A stretch of 64,000 nt of DNA from G964291335 sp964291335 (GTDB lineage: Bacteria; Chloroflexota; Dehalococcoidia; Lucifugimonadales; UBA3495), in NCBI GenBank assembly GCA_964291335.2, contig OZ219748.1, positions 868,001-932,000 on the forward strand, in the 5' to 3' direction. Positions within the stretch are counted from its first letter, which is position 1, and every line of letters starts with the position of its first letter. The notes under the pieces are model-generated. The model was not told the origin of the DNA, searched no databases, and was given only the letters and a program-made list of their open reading frames with translations. A program made the position numbers and the translations under genes. Below are positions 7,290-15,200 of the stretch, piece after piece.

Positions 7290-7637
7290 TCAACCCAACC
7301 CCCCTTGACGCATCCTGGCGTGCATCTCGCAGGGCATTCCGGCGAACATGCGAGCCTTGGCATCCAGGTTTTCCCACAGGCTGGGCATGGCCTGCCTGAC
7401 CTCCGCCAGGGTTTTGGTAACCTCCACTTCAACACTCAGCAGGCCGGCGGTGCCGCAGGTGCAACGAAGCGCCAGATAGACCTTATGAAAGCCGCGGTTT
7501 CCGGAAAAATCGAGCTTGAAGCCCTTCAGAAGGGTCAGGCCCGGCCTGTCCGCCGCCTCTTCCCGAAACAACTCCTGAATCTGCTCCAGGCTGGCCGGCG
7601 CGCCGGCGTCGTCCCGGCCTGCACCGTCAGGCGTCAT
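7290..7637 (-). CDS. Hypothetical protein with CTC motif
   Basis: 115 residues; I do not recognise the family. ATG 7635-7637 is preceded by GGGAGGGG about eight bases upstream, which supports expression. The middle contains a predicted beta strand KVYLALRCTCG followed by LLSVEVEVTKTLAEV, and a third Cys in GMPCEMHARM; the C-T-C and later Cys could bind metal or take part in thiol chemistry. It sits between ridA (48 bases upstream) and the two selenoprotein genes (212 bases downstream), all on the minus strand. A role with the redox pair is possible only by position. Confidence 0.6.
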   Translation of the reverse strand: MTPDGAGRDDAGAPASLEQIQELFREEAADRPGLTLLKGFKLDFSGNRGFHKVYLALRCTCGTAGLLSVEVEVTKTLAEVRQAMPSLWENLDAKARMFAGMPCEMHARMRQGGLG

Positions 7638-7685
7638 ACTTAAACCCCTCCCGCCAACACAGGGTATCGCACGTTCCGACCTGCT

Positions 7686-8102
7686 TTAAGGCAGGGCGGC
7701 CACTGCCTTTATTTCTACCAGAAACTCCTCGCGCACCAGCCCCTCAATTACCAGCAGGGTATTGGGCGGGTATTCTGCGTCGGGGTAAAGCGCCGGGAAA
7801 ATTGCGGAACGGGCCTCCATAAAGGGCTGCACCGTCTCCCGCCCCACCACGTAGGTGGTGAATTCTACCACATCGTCAAAAGAGGCTCCGGCAGCGGCCA
7901 GAATCTCGCCAATGTTATCGTAGCACTGGCGGGTTTGGGCGGCGATACCGCCATCGCCGGCCAGGCTGCCGTCAAGGGTAATGCCCACCTGGCCGGCGAT
8001 ATAGAGCAGTCTGCCCGGCCTTACCTTTACCGCCTGCGAGTAGGCGCCCAACGGCGGGGGCGCCTTCCGGGTGCTGACCACCTGACGCTCTGTTTCAGGC
8101 AT
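7686..8102 (-). CDS. RidA/YjgF/UK114-family protein
   Basis: 138 residues from ATG 8100-8102, which follows AGGGAGA; a longer in-frame extension upstream to 8180 has no family resemblance. The RidA fold is clear: AYSQAVKVRPGRLLYIAGQVG near the N-terminus, QTRQCYDNIGEILAAAGASFDDVVEFTTYV in the middle, and NTLLVIEGLVREEFLVEIKAVA at the end. Canonical RidA hydrolyses reactive enamines and imines and carries a conserved Arg in the last strand region; here the matching segment is VIEGLVREEFLVEIKA, where the usual R-x-x-L-P is altered, so this is more likely a Rid-family paralogue with its own substrate. It lies just downstream of the SDR gene. Confidence 0.8.
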   Translation of the reverse strand: MPETERQVVSTRKAPPPLGAYSQAVKVRPGRLLYIAGQVGITLDGSLAGDGGIAAQTRQCYDNIGEILAAAGASFDDVVEFTTYVVGRETVQPFMEARSAIFPALYPDAEYPPNTLLVIEGLVREEFLVEIKAVAALP

Positions 8103-8199
8103 TCCGTCTCCCTGTTGAACGGCAGTATTAACCGAAATCCAGCGCCCTTGCGCCGTTTGTTCAGCCGGACTGGCAAACACGGCCTGGGCCGGCGCCGCT

Positions 8200-8982
8200 C
8201 TAGTCGGTGGCGGCGGCTACCAGATACCGCCCACCCACCACATTCAACTGGTCTCCGGTGATGTAAGAAGACTCATCGGAGGCCAGAAAGAGGCAGGCGT
8301 TGGCAACGTCCTCCACCGTACCCTGCCGCCCCAGGGGGATGCGTCGCAGTTGTTCCGGGTCGCCGTTAGGCCGCCGCGAATCCCGGGCGAACCATTCCGG
8401 GTTGCGTCGGGCAGTGTCAATCGTACCCGGGTTAACCATGTTGGCCCGGATATTATAGGGGGCAAACTCGGCGGCCACGGCGCGGATAAAACCCCACAGC
8501 CCGGTCTTGGCGGCAGTTACCGTAGCCGTATCGGAACGGCCGGTAATGGAAGCCATACCGCCGATGGCGATAATGCTGCCGGCCCTCCGTTCCATCATTC
8601 CCGGCAGAACCGCCTTGCACAGGTAAAAGCTGGAATGCAGGTTTATGGCAAACACTCGATGCCAGTCTTCATCGGTTACCGACAGCAGCGGATGATGCGG
8701 ACGTATGGCGGCGTTGTTCACCAGCACGTCGATTTTGCCCAGAACGACCAGGGATTGCGCGACCAGTTCCTGACATTGGGCTGAGTCGGCTATATCTGCC
8801 GTAACCGTAAAGGTCTGCGCCCCCAGTTCGCGGCACTCGGCGGCCACTGCTTCCAGTTCAAGGGGGCTTTGCAGGGAAGTAAGGGCTAAATCGGCGCCCT
8901 CCCGGGCAAAGGCAAGGGCCATTTCCCGGCCAATGTTGCGACTGGCTCCGGTAACAAGTGCGGTCTTTCCGGTCAAACGCAA
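8200..8982 (-). CDS. Short-chain dehydrogenase/reductase-fold protein lacking catalytic Ser and Tyr
   Basis: 260 residues with the classical SDR Rossmann fold: TGASRNIG dinucleotide site near the N-terminus, NNAAIRPHHP in the middle and NPGTIDT after the active site. The catalytic block is unusual: the usual Ser-Ser of the strand is Gly-Gly (IAIGGMAS) and the Tyr of Y-x-x-x-K is Val (V-T-A-A-K), though the Lys remains. The usual proton-transfer chemistry should be lost, so it may be a binding protein or use a different mechanism. The start is TTG 8980-8982 behind AGGAGA. The C-terminus ITGDQLNVVGGRYL is normal for the family. Neighbours on the same strand are PAC2 upstream and ridA downstream. 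Confidence 0.82.
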   Translation of the reverse strand: MRLTGKTALVTGASRNIGREMALAFAREGADLALTSLQSPLELEAVAAECRELGAQTFTVTADIADSAQCQELVAQSLVVLGKIDVLVNNAAIRPHHPLLSVTDEDWHRVFAINLHSSFYLCKAVLPGMMERRAGSIIAIGGMASITGRSDTATVTAAKTGLWGFIRAVAAEFAPYNIRANMVNPGTIDTARRNPEWFARDSRRPNGDPEQLRRIPLGRQGTVEDVANACLFLASDESSYITGDQLNVVGGRYLVAAATD

Positions 8983-9056
8983 GGATCGTTCTCCTGTATC
9001 TGCTGAATGGGCAAGGGGAATCGGCGCTCTCGTCTCTTAGTCCCGGCGGTTTCAGG

Positions 9057-10007
9057 TCAGGAATCTCCCGGACGCTCCGGCATATTGTGCAGAATGTCAT
9101 CCAAAGCCTGCTCCAGGCCGGCGTCCGCTTCTGCCGGGTCCTGAAAGGGGGCATAACGATAGTCGGCCCTGACCTGAGCGATAAATTCGCGGGCGTTAGA
9201 ATTGGCGCCGGCGATTCGCTCCAGGGTTTCCTGCAGCCGGGTCGATTCGACATCACCCCGCGCTTTCAGGTCCGACAGATCCAGATCCAACCGGAACATG
9301 GCCCTAACTCGGCGCATAATATCGTAAAAAGAACGGTAGTCGGTAACGATGCCGACCTGCCGGCTCCCCGAGGCGCTGAAGGGAAACATGGGAGCCATGG
9401 CTCCCAGGCGGAATACCGAGAGTTCCGGGTAGTTGTAGCAGGCCAGATTTACCAGGGCCATGCCAATCGTCGGCCCTTGACGGCCATTACTGCCATAATT
9501 GGAGAACTGAATGCCGTACGGCTCCAGGGTTTCCTTCATATCGGCCCGGCTATAAACGCAGCCAACCCGCCGTTCCATATCCGGGGGGGCCGGCCCGTTG
9601 TAGCCTTCCACGGCAACCGTTTGCTCAACCCCCAACGCACGGATGGCGGCAAAAAAAGCCGCTCCGTAGCGGGGCAATTCAAACCATGGTTCTTCGCCCA
9701 GAAAAATCGCCAGCCCGTTGCCGGCATCGTAGAAATCGTTGTCCCAGTGCATCCGTACGCTGGGCAGCCCGTCCGCAAAGGCGCAGGCCGGCCGAAAGTT
9801 GTCGTGGGTTCCGGCCACCTGAAAAGGGTAACACAGCCTTTGGATTTCCGGGCCCAGCCGGCCGATTTTACGGGCCTTGAAATGGTCAATCAGATACTGG
9901 GGCAACCCGCTGGAAATGTTGCCCCCGTCTGACCATTGCCGGCTCCACCCGGCAATCAAGTACCGGGCATTGGGCTTTTCATCCAGAATCAGCAACTCAC
10001 CGGCCAT
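9057..10007 (-). CDS. PAC2-family protein
   Basis: 316 residues starting MAGELLILDEKPNARYLIAGW, with IRALGVEQTVAVEGYN and GMALVNLACYNYPELSVFRLG as in the PAC2 (proteasome assembly chaperone 2-like) family, widespread in actinobacteria and Chloroflexota. The bacterial members are of unknown function. An AGGAGAC ribosome site precedes ATG 10005-10007. The C-terminal 60 residues are charged and helical. It heads a minus-strand run with the SDR and ridA genes (74 bases to the SDR). No proteasome gene is in the window, so a chaperone role is not supported here. Confidence 0.75.
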   Translation of the reverse strand: MAGELLILDEKPNARYLIAGWSRQWSDGGNISSGLPQYLIDHFKARKIGRLGPEIQRLCYPFQVAGTHDNFRPACAFADGLPSVRMHWDNDFYDAGNGLAIFLGEEPWFELPRYGAAFFAAIRALGVEQTVAVEGYNGPAPPDMERRVGCVYSRADMKETLEPYGIQFSNYGSNGRQGPTIGMALVNLACYNYPELSVFRLGAMAPMFPFSASGSRQVGIVTDYRSFYDIMRRVRAMFRLDLDLSDLKARGDVESTRLQETLERIAGANSNAREFIAQVRADYRYAPFQDPAEADAGLEQALDDILHNMPERPGDS

Positions 10008-10196
10008 TTCCGCCGTCTCCTGTGGGGCGATTATAACACACCGCTCAAGCCGCAGGGGCCGGCCAGCCGCACGGTTCCGGCCTTTCCCGCCGGCCCGGGG
10101 AGGGCCGCAACGTCCTGGCGGTTGTCCACCCCTTGACCCGGATACCGGGGCGTTTTCGCCGTCGGCAAACCTCGGCGCTTTCAGCCGGCGGCCGGC

Positions 10197-10871
10197 TCAG
10201 ACATCATGCCAGTCGTGGCCCCGGTAACAAGCTTCCCAGAACTGGTACTCGTAGCGCAGGGTGGTTCGGAAAATTCGCTCCAGGTTCGCCTTGCCGGCGG
10301 CATCCGCCCGCGCGCCGGCCTCATTCAGGCGTTCGGTGAACCACTCTACCAGTTCGCCCAATACCGCAGGGCTGTGGATGTCGATCCAGCCCTGGTACAC
10401 CGGGTTGCCAGGGCGGGCGCCAGCGTTGATTAAGCGAGTAGCCCAGTCCAGGTAAGTACCTTCGGTAACGTAGAACAGGGCCAGCAGCTCGTCAAAGTTC
10501 CCTTCCAGAGCCGTGCGCACCATAAAGTCGCCAAAGGCCTGGGTAACCGGGTTAGCCTCGGCAGCCAGGTATTCCCCGGCGGTTATCCCCAGTTCCTGAA
10601 AGCCGTTCAGGAACAGGTCGTTCTCAGCCGACAGAAAGTTGGCAAGAAACCTGTTAAGCACCTTGCCCGCCTGGTAGTCGGGCGCAGCCCGGGCAATGGC
10701 AACAGCCGTCAGCTTCACCAGGTCTTTGCAGAAGACGTAATCCTGGCGGAAGTAGTTGCGAAACCGGTCAATATCCAGACTGCCGTCGCCCATCTCCAGC
10801 ACGAAGGGGTGGGTTACCACGGCCTCCCATTGGGTGTGATACCTGGCGCGCACTTCAGCGGCAAAGGGCAT
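10197..10871 (-). CDS. tenA: TenA/THI-4-family protein (thiaminase II-like)
   Basis: 224 residues covering the all-helical TenA domain: FRNYFRQDYVFCKDLVKL in the first part, NPVTQAFGDFMVRTA in the middle and a C-terminal ERIFRTTLRYEYQFWEACY with the conserved Glu. TenA proteins hydrolyse amino-HMP derivatives of damaged thiamine so that the pyrimidine can be reused. The helix that normally carries the nucleophilic Cys (the ALLPC-like segment) reads ALFYVTEGTYLDWA and has no Cys, so this is closer to the TenA_E class. No TPP riboswitch was seen upstream. A thiE gene lies far away at 51.7 kb. Confidence 0.82.
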   Translation of the reverse strand: MPFAAEVRARYHTQWEAVVTHPFVLEMGDGSLDIDRFRNYFRQDYVFCKDLVKLTAVAIARAAPDYQAGKVLNRFLANFLSAENDLFLNGFQELGITAGEYLAAEANPVTQAFGDFMVRTALEGNFDELLALFYVTEGTYLDWATRLINAGARPGNPVYQGWIDIHSPAVLGELVEWFTERLNEAGARADAAGKANLERIFRTTLRYEYQFWEACYRGHDWHDV

Positions 10872-10941
10872 CTTTACCTCCGGCGCAGTCGTTGCTCCAA
10901 TGGCTGCGCGATATAAGGATAAGCGGGCTTTCCGGGAAGCG

Positions 10942-10970
10942 TTGAGTGTTCCCGGGGCGCATGGTATAAT
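10942..10970 (+). promoter_or_regulatory. Sigma-70-type promoter of tRNA-Asn
   Basis: TTGAGT at 10942-10947 and TATAAT at 10965-10970 with a 17-base spacer, ending 44 bases before the tRNA. Confidence 0.75.
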
Positions 10971-11014
10971 TGACGCAGCCGGCGCTATCAGCCAAAAAAC
11001 TGCCGGCCTGGCTT

Positions 11015-11089
11015 TCCCCAGTAGCTCAGCGGTAGAGCGGGCGGCTGTTAACCGCTAGGTCGCAGGTTCGAATCCTGCCTGGGGAGCCA
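11015..11089 (+). tRNA. tRNA-Asn (GTT)
   Basis: A 75-nt cloverleaf with encoded CCA. The acceptor stem TCCCCAG (11015-11021) pairs with CTGGGGA (11079-11085); discriminator G, CCA at 11087-11089. D arm GCTC-AGCGGTA-GAGC, anticodon loop CTGTTAA with anticodon GTT at 11047-11049, and T arm GCAGG-TTCGAAT-CCTGC are all present. Confidence 0.97.
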
Positions 11090-11103
11090 AATTCCCGAAA
11101 CCC

Positions 11104-11137
11104 GGCCCGGCCTTTCCGGCCGAGGCCTTTGCTTTTT
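11104..11137 (+). terminator. Terminator after tRNA-Asn
   Basis: GGCCCGGCC and GGCCGAGGCC pair around TTTCC with one bulge, followed by TTTGCTTTTT. Confidence 0.7.
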
Positions 11138-11151
11138 CAGATGACCAGATT

Positions 11152-11328
11152 GTGCCCGCTACCGTCTTCACCGTCAACATCCATCCCTGGCTCCCCCGCA
11201 GCAGAATCATCATAGACGTCAACGCAGCCGGCGTCAGCAGCCTGCCGGAGTTGGCCCGGCTGGCCCGAGTGCAGCGGTTCAGCTACATCAAGTTCCGGTT
11301 CCGTTTAGGGAATGCCTCGCCAGCCTGA
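11152..11328 (+). CDS. Possible small ORF or gene remnant downstream of the tRNA
   Basis: 58 residues from GTG 11152, with strongly GC-rich third codon positions as in real genes of this window and a sensible mixed sequence (RSRIIIDVNAAGVSSLPE). There is no ribosome site and no family resemblance I can name. Its position right after a tRNA gene would suit a decayed fragment of an integrated element, but nothing else of such an element is present. Confidence 0.22.
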   Translation: MPATVFTVNIHPWLPRSRIIIDVNAAGVSSLPELARLARVQRFSYIKFRFRLGNASPA

Positions 11329-11555
11329 CTGAATTTACAATGACCTGGCCGCCGGCCTGACCTGATATATGCAATGGCGTTGAGCGTCCGGGTTTATGGT
11401 TCAGGTCGGCAACCGCCAGCCGCCTCCCAATCCGTCAGTCGGCGCACCTTGTTCGATTGGTTTCCACTGAGCAGTTCCAGTTTGCCCAGGGTTTACCGGG
11501 GCGCGCTGACCATTATGCCGCTCTTTTTGCGCTGACTGGCCGCCCTCACAAAAGA
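11329..11555. other. Intergenic, nothing recognised
   Basis: About 230 bases between the possible small ORF and the terminator of the surface-protein gene. No gene, promoter or repeat is evident. Confidence 0.3.
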
Positions 11556-11597
11556 CCTCGGGATGGGTGGGCAGTACGCCCCCATCCCGAGGTTTTT
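11556..11597 (-). terminator. Terminator (bidirectional) at the end of the surface-protein gene
   Basis: CCTCGGGATGGG (11556-11567) pairs perfectly with CCCATCCCGAGG (11581-11592). T runs lie on both sides when read on the two strands (TTTTT at 11593-11597 plus; TCTTTTG on the minus strand). It ends transcription of the minus-strand gene 32 bases after its stop. Confidence 0.85.
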
Positions 11598-11628
11598 CAC
11601 TGGACCTTGCGCCATTGGCAGGAGTGGC

Positions 11629-14253
11629 CTATCGCATTAGCCGCTGGCGATACAGGTACGCCCCGCCCCCGAGCAGGGCCAGCGCTGCTAACCCCAGCAG
11701 AAGCCACAGCGGCCAATTGATACCACCTGAATCTTCCGGCAAGGCCGGCGGCGGCGGCGGTATTGGCGTAGCAGTTGGGGGTGGCGCTGGCGTAGCTGTC
11801 GGCACGGCCGTAGCTGTGGCCGTCGCGGTCGCCGTGGCCGCTGGCTGGACTGCGGCAGCGGCGGCGGCTTGCCATCGGGGCGTTGCAGTGGCTGTCGGCC
11901 TCGCCGTGGCCGTCGGCGTTGCGGTGGCGGCCGTCGCGAGGCCGGCTGCCGACGGCGCGGTGGTCGTGGGGACAAGCATCGCAGCGGCCGTCGGCGTACT
12001 GGTCGGCAGAGGTGTCGCCGTCGGGGTTGACAAGTTCGTCCCGGACGAACTCCGGGCAGGCGCCGGCGTACGGGTCGCCAGAGCCAGAGGCCCGGCTGTC
12101 GGCAAAACGATAGGCGTCGCCGTCAGCTGCGGTGCAACTGCGGGCGTCGCCGTCAGAGCCGGGGTTGCTGTAACCGTACCCGTCAGAACCGGGGTTGCTA
12201 TGGCCGTAGCCGTCAGAACCGGGGTTGCTGTAACCGTACCCGTCAGAACCGGGGTTGCTGTAACCGTACCCGTCAGGGCCGGGGTTGACGTCGCCGTCGG
12301 AACCGGGGTTGCTGTGGCCGTGGGCACTGACGCGGCCGGCACCGGCCCCGGACTCCGGAACCCGGAAACTACGCCGGGCGCCGGGGTCGCCGTCGGCATG
12401 CTGGTCGGCATCGGCGTCGGCGTGTTGGTCGGCGTCGGCGTGTCCGTCGGCGTGTTGGTCGGCGTTGGTGTGTCCGTCGGCGTGTTGGTCGGCGTCGGCG
12501 TATCCGTCGGCGTATTGGTCGGCGTCGGCGTGTCTGTCGGCGTATTGGTCGGCGTCGGCGTGTCTGTCGGCGTATTGGTCGGCGTCGGCGTGTCCGTCGG
12601 CGTATTGGTCGGCGTTGGCGTGTCTGTCGGCGTATTGGTCGGCGTTGGCGTGTCTGTCGGCGTATTGGTCGGCGTCGGCGTGTCTGTCGGCGTATTGGTC
12701 GGCGTCGGTGTGTCCGTCGGCGTATTGGTCGGCGTCGGCGTGGCTGTATCGATTCCTTCCTGCGTGTCTGGCGTCGGTGTGGCCGTCTCCACTACCGGCT
12801 GCGTGTCCGGCGTCGGCGTATGGGTTGGCGTCGGCGTGTCCGTCGGCGTATGGGTTGGCGTCGGCGTGTCCGTCGGCGTATTGGTCGGCGTCGGCGTGTC
12901 CGTCGGCGTATTGGTCGGCGTCGGCGTGTCCGTCGGCGTATTGGTCGGCGTCGGCGTGTCCGTCGGCGTATTGGTCGGCGTCGGCGTGTCCGTCGGCGTA
13001 TTGGTCGGCGTCGGCGTGTCCGTCGGCGTATTGGTCGGCGTCGGCGTGTCCGTCGGCGTCGGCGTATGGGTATGGGTTGGCGTCGGTGTGTTGGTTGGCG
13101 GAACCTGTCCATCGTCCGGATCCTGCGTGGACGAGGGAGTCGGCGTCGGCGTCGGCGCGGGGAAGCATTTCTCGGTCGAGGCGGGGCCTTCGCCGGTGGG
13201 GTTCGCGGCGCGCACCTCGAAGCAATATCTCGTATCGGCGTTCAGGCTTGGCACCGTGTGGCTAACGGTATTCCCGTTTGAACCAATAATCTTGCGCCAG
13301 GCGTCCCAGGACCCGCCATCGGTTCGCTGCCGAAACTCCCAGTATTCAATCATATCCTTTTGGGCGGTGGTTGCTTCATTGACTTCCCACGTCAATCTCA
13401 TTTGCCCGTCCAGGAGGCCCATAGCAACGGTCAGGATCGGTCTTAAGGTGGGTGCGGCAAGGGTGTCGTCGTTGACGATGGTGATGGTGACCGGGGTACT
13501 TTTCCAACTGGAGAGAGCGCCGGAGAGAACAAGGTCGACCTCGAAGTCTTCATCTGCCTCCGGGCGGTCATCGGCTATAATTCTGAAGGTATGAGTGGAG
13601 GTCGTTTCGCCTGCGTCTATAATAAACCTGGTGCCGCTGACACTACAGACGTCAGTCTCATTGTTAGCATTGCCGCACGATGTGGTAAACGCGGCAGTGC
13701 CCCCCCGGTTTCGAGGTTGGAGAAAAGGTTTTAACCCACCTACCGGCGCCGCCTCGCCAAGGGTGGCTGTAACATCGAATTCAACATTCTCGGCCCCGTC
13801 ATCCCCTTCGGTAATCTGGGTGTTGGCAACCGACAAGACAATGGTCTTGGTAGTCGGCGTAACCGTGACCGGGTCGGATGCGGGACCGTTGCCGGCGGCG
13901 TTCCCCGCACGAACCTTGAACTGGTATTCCGTACCATCAGTCAGGGAGGCAATGGGGTGGGAAATGGTGTTTGCGTCGGAGCCGCTGATGTCATTCCAGT
14001 TGCCGAAGGCTCCGGTGCCGGTCTTCATCTGATACTGATATTTGGTGATGGTGTGGTTGGTAGGGTTATTCCAGCTTAGGGTTACCTGCCCGCTGCCGAC
14101 CCGGGCGACCAACCCGAGGGGAGCGGAAGGGGCGGAGCCGCCGTCCTGCGCCTGCACCGCCGGGAAGGAGATGAGGGCGGCCACCGCCAGCAGGGCAAAG
14201 GATGCCAGGGCAAGGCCAATCAGCGCAGGGGTGTTTCTTCGATGAATACGCAT
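11629..14253 (-). CDS. Secreted FN3/Calx-beta surface protein with long Thr-Pro stalk and C-terminal anchor
   Basis: 874 residues. A signal peptide (about 1-36, ending VQAQ) is followed by a fibronectin type III domain (about 42-132), a Calx-beta-like domain (about 135-265, with ITEGDDG and VNDD), a second FN3 domain (about 270-370) and about 450 residues of Thr-Pro repeats. The C-terminus has a GGINW motif, a membrane helix (about 842-866) and a basic tail. ATG 14251-14253 has TGAGGTTGA upstream. It is a paralogue of the protein at 1045-2919: same order of domains, repeats and anchor. A long rigid stalk carrying interaction domains is predicted; function is unknown. Confidence 0.85.
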   Translation of the reverse strand: MRIHRRNTPALIGLALASFALLAVAALISFPAVQAQDGGSAPSAPLGLVARVGSGQVTLSWNNPTNHTITKYQYQMKTGTGAFGNWNDISGSDANTISHPIASLTDGTEYQFKVRAGNAAGNGPASDPVTVTPTTKTIVLSVANTQITEGDDGAENVEFDVTATLGEAAPVGGLKPFLQPRNRGGTAAFTTSCGNANNETDVCSVSGTRFIIDAGETTSTHTFRIIADDRPEADEDFEVDLVLSGALSSWKSTPVTITIVNDDTLAAPTLRPILTVAMGLLDGQMRLTWEVNEATTAQKDMIEYWEFRQRTDGGSWDAWRKIIGSNGNTVSHTVPSLNADTRYCFEVRAANPTGEGPASTEKCFPAPTPTPTPSSTQDPDDGQVPPTNTPTPTHTHTPTPTDTPTPTNTPTDTPTPTNTPTDTPTPTNTPTDTPTPTNTPTDTPTPTNTPTDTPTPTNTPTDTPTPTHTPTDTPTPTHTPTPDTQPVVETATPTPDTQEGIDTATPTPTNTPTDTPTPTNTPTDTPTPTNTPTDTPTPTNTPTDTPTPTNTPTDTPTPTNTPTDTPTPTNTPTDTPTPTNTPTDTPTPTNTPTDTPTPTNTPTDTPTPTNTPTPMPTSMPTATPAPGVVSGFRSPGPVPAASVPTATATPVPTATSTPALTGTVTATPVLTGTVTATPVLTATAIATPVLTGTVTATPALTATPAVAPQLTATPIVLPTAGPLALATRTPAPARSSSGTNLSTPTATPLPTSTPTAAAMLVPTTTAPSAAGLATAATATPTATARPTATATPRWQAAAAAAVQPAATATATATATAVPTATPAPPPTATPIPPPPPALPEDSGGINWPLWLLLGLAALALLGGGAYLYRQRLMR
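12412..12745 (-). repeat. 30-bp tandem repeats, array 1 (about 11 copies)
   Basis: A 30-base unit (10 residues, Thr-Asp-Thr-Pro-Thr-Pro-Thr-Asn-Thr-Pro) recurs head to tail with only a few synonymous changes. Near-identity of the copies at DNA level points to recent expansion. Confidence 0.9.
12820..13060 (-). repeat. 30-bp tandem repeats, array 2 (about 8 copies)
   Basis: The same 30-base unit as array 1. It is separated from it by a short non-repeat segment encoding DTQPVVETATP and DTQEGIDTATP. Two copies at the 12.82-12.88 kb end carry His in place of Asn. Confidence 0.88.
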
Positions 14254-14787
14254 CAGTCAACCTCAACAGCCCGGAACGGGGGGCCGGAGAGTAATTCAAG
14301 TGTTCCGGGGTTAACCCGGATTGCGTATGCTTCTGTCATCAAACTGCTCCAGTCATAAATATTCGGCTCAAGGGTATTCTATAAGGTCGTCGGGAAATTG
14401 CCGGTGATAGCGAGCTTTTCCGGCCCGGGTTTCTGCCAACCCGCAACCTGATGCAATCACGGCGACCATTCTACTCGAAAAACGGCGGCGTTGCAATCAG
14501 CCGAAATCGCCACAAGTTCGGTTTTCCTGAAAGGGGTCTCCTGAAAGCCCGGGTTCCGGGGCGTCTTCCCCGGCCCGGCGTCAAATACGCCATTGCCGGT
14601 TTCCTTAAACAAACACAAACAACCACCGCGCGCAGCCCGCCACTTTCCCCGTCAAGCGCCTCGAAGCGGTCGGTCAATGCCAGTTTGCCGGTGTCAGCCC
14701 TTGCCCGGTTAAGGTACAATACAGCATCCGGCCGGCCCGGAATACGCAAACGGCTCTACCCTGATTTCCATTGACTATGAAAGCGGC
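14254..14787. other. Intergenic region, no gene recognised
   Basis: About 530 bases between the divergent surface-protein gene and the ASCH gene. Open frames on both strands lack ribosome sites and family resemblance. A TACAAT at 14715-14720 upstream of the ASCH gene could be part of its promoter, but no matching -35 box at the right distance is seen. Confidence 0.35.
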
Positions 14788-15168
14788 ATGCGGGCATTAA
14801 GCATCCGCCAGCCCTGGGCCTGGCTGGTGGTCAACGGTTGCAAGGACGTGGAAAACCGAACCTGGCCCACCCGGTTTCGCGGCCGAATCTATGTTCATGC
14901 CGGACGGCAGGCGGCGCCGGAAGACTTTCCCCGGCTGCGGAGCTATGTGCGTGAATCGGGCATCATCGTTCCCGACGACTTGCCCCGGGGGGCCATTGTT
15001 GGCGAAGTTACCATCACCGGCTGCGTAACGGCCGCGGAAAGCCCCTGGTTCAGCGGCCCCTTTGGGTTCACCCTGGCGGATCCGGCAGCTTACGCAGTCC
15101 CCATTCCTTACCGCGGGCGGCTGGGCTTTTTCCCGGTAGATGAGCTGACAGTTAACCGTGTAGAATAG
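14788..15168 (+). CDS. ASCH-domain protein
   Basis: 126 residues starting MRALSIRQPWAWLVVNGCKDVENRTW, the hallmark opening of ASCH proteins (PUA-like beta barrel; S-I-(R/K)-Q-P-W, G-x-K-x-x-E-x-R). FRGRIYVHAG and GAIVGEVTITGC complete the barrel. ASCH domains bind RNA or modified nucleosides; some bacterial members are N4-acetylcytidine amidohydrolases or RNases. The substrate here cannot be told. It is 32 bases upstream of the DUF805 gene on the same strand. Confidence 0.85.
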   Translation: MRALSIRQPWAWLVVNGCKDVENRTWPTRFRGRIYVHAGRQAAPEDFPRLRSYVRESGIIVPDDLPRGAIVGEVTITGCVTAAESPWFSGPFGFTLADPAAYAVPIPYRGRLGFFPVDELTVNRVE

Positions 15169-15200
15169 ACAGCAGCGCTTTCCTTAAGGAGGTAACCAAC

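Noticed and set aside
6697..7308. 203-residue plus-strand frame over the FTR-like selenoprotein
   Set aside because: No domain and no ribosome site, while the minus strand carries the FTR cysteine motifs. It arises because TGA breaks the real gene into pieces shorter than 60 codons.
12412..13060. 30-base repeats as a CRISPR array
   Set aside because: The units are contiguous without spacers, keep a reading frame and encode a Thr-Pro rod; no cas gene is present.
11567..13594. 675-residue Val-Gly frame on the plus strand
   Set aside because: Mirror image of the second Thr-Pro protein; same reasoning.
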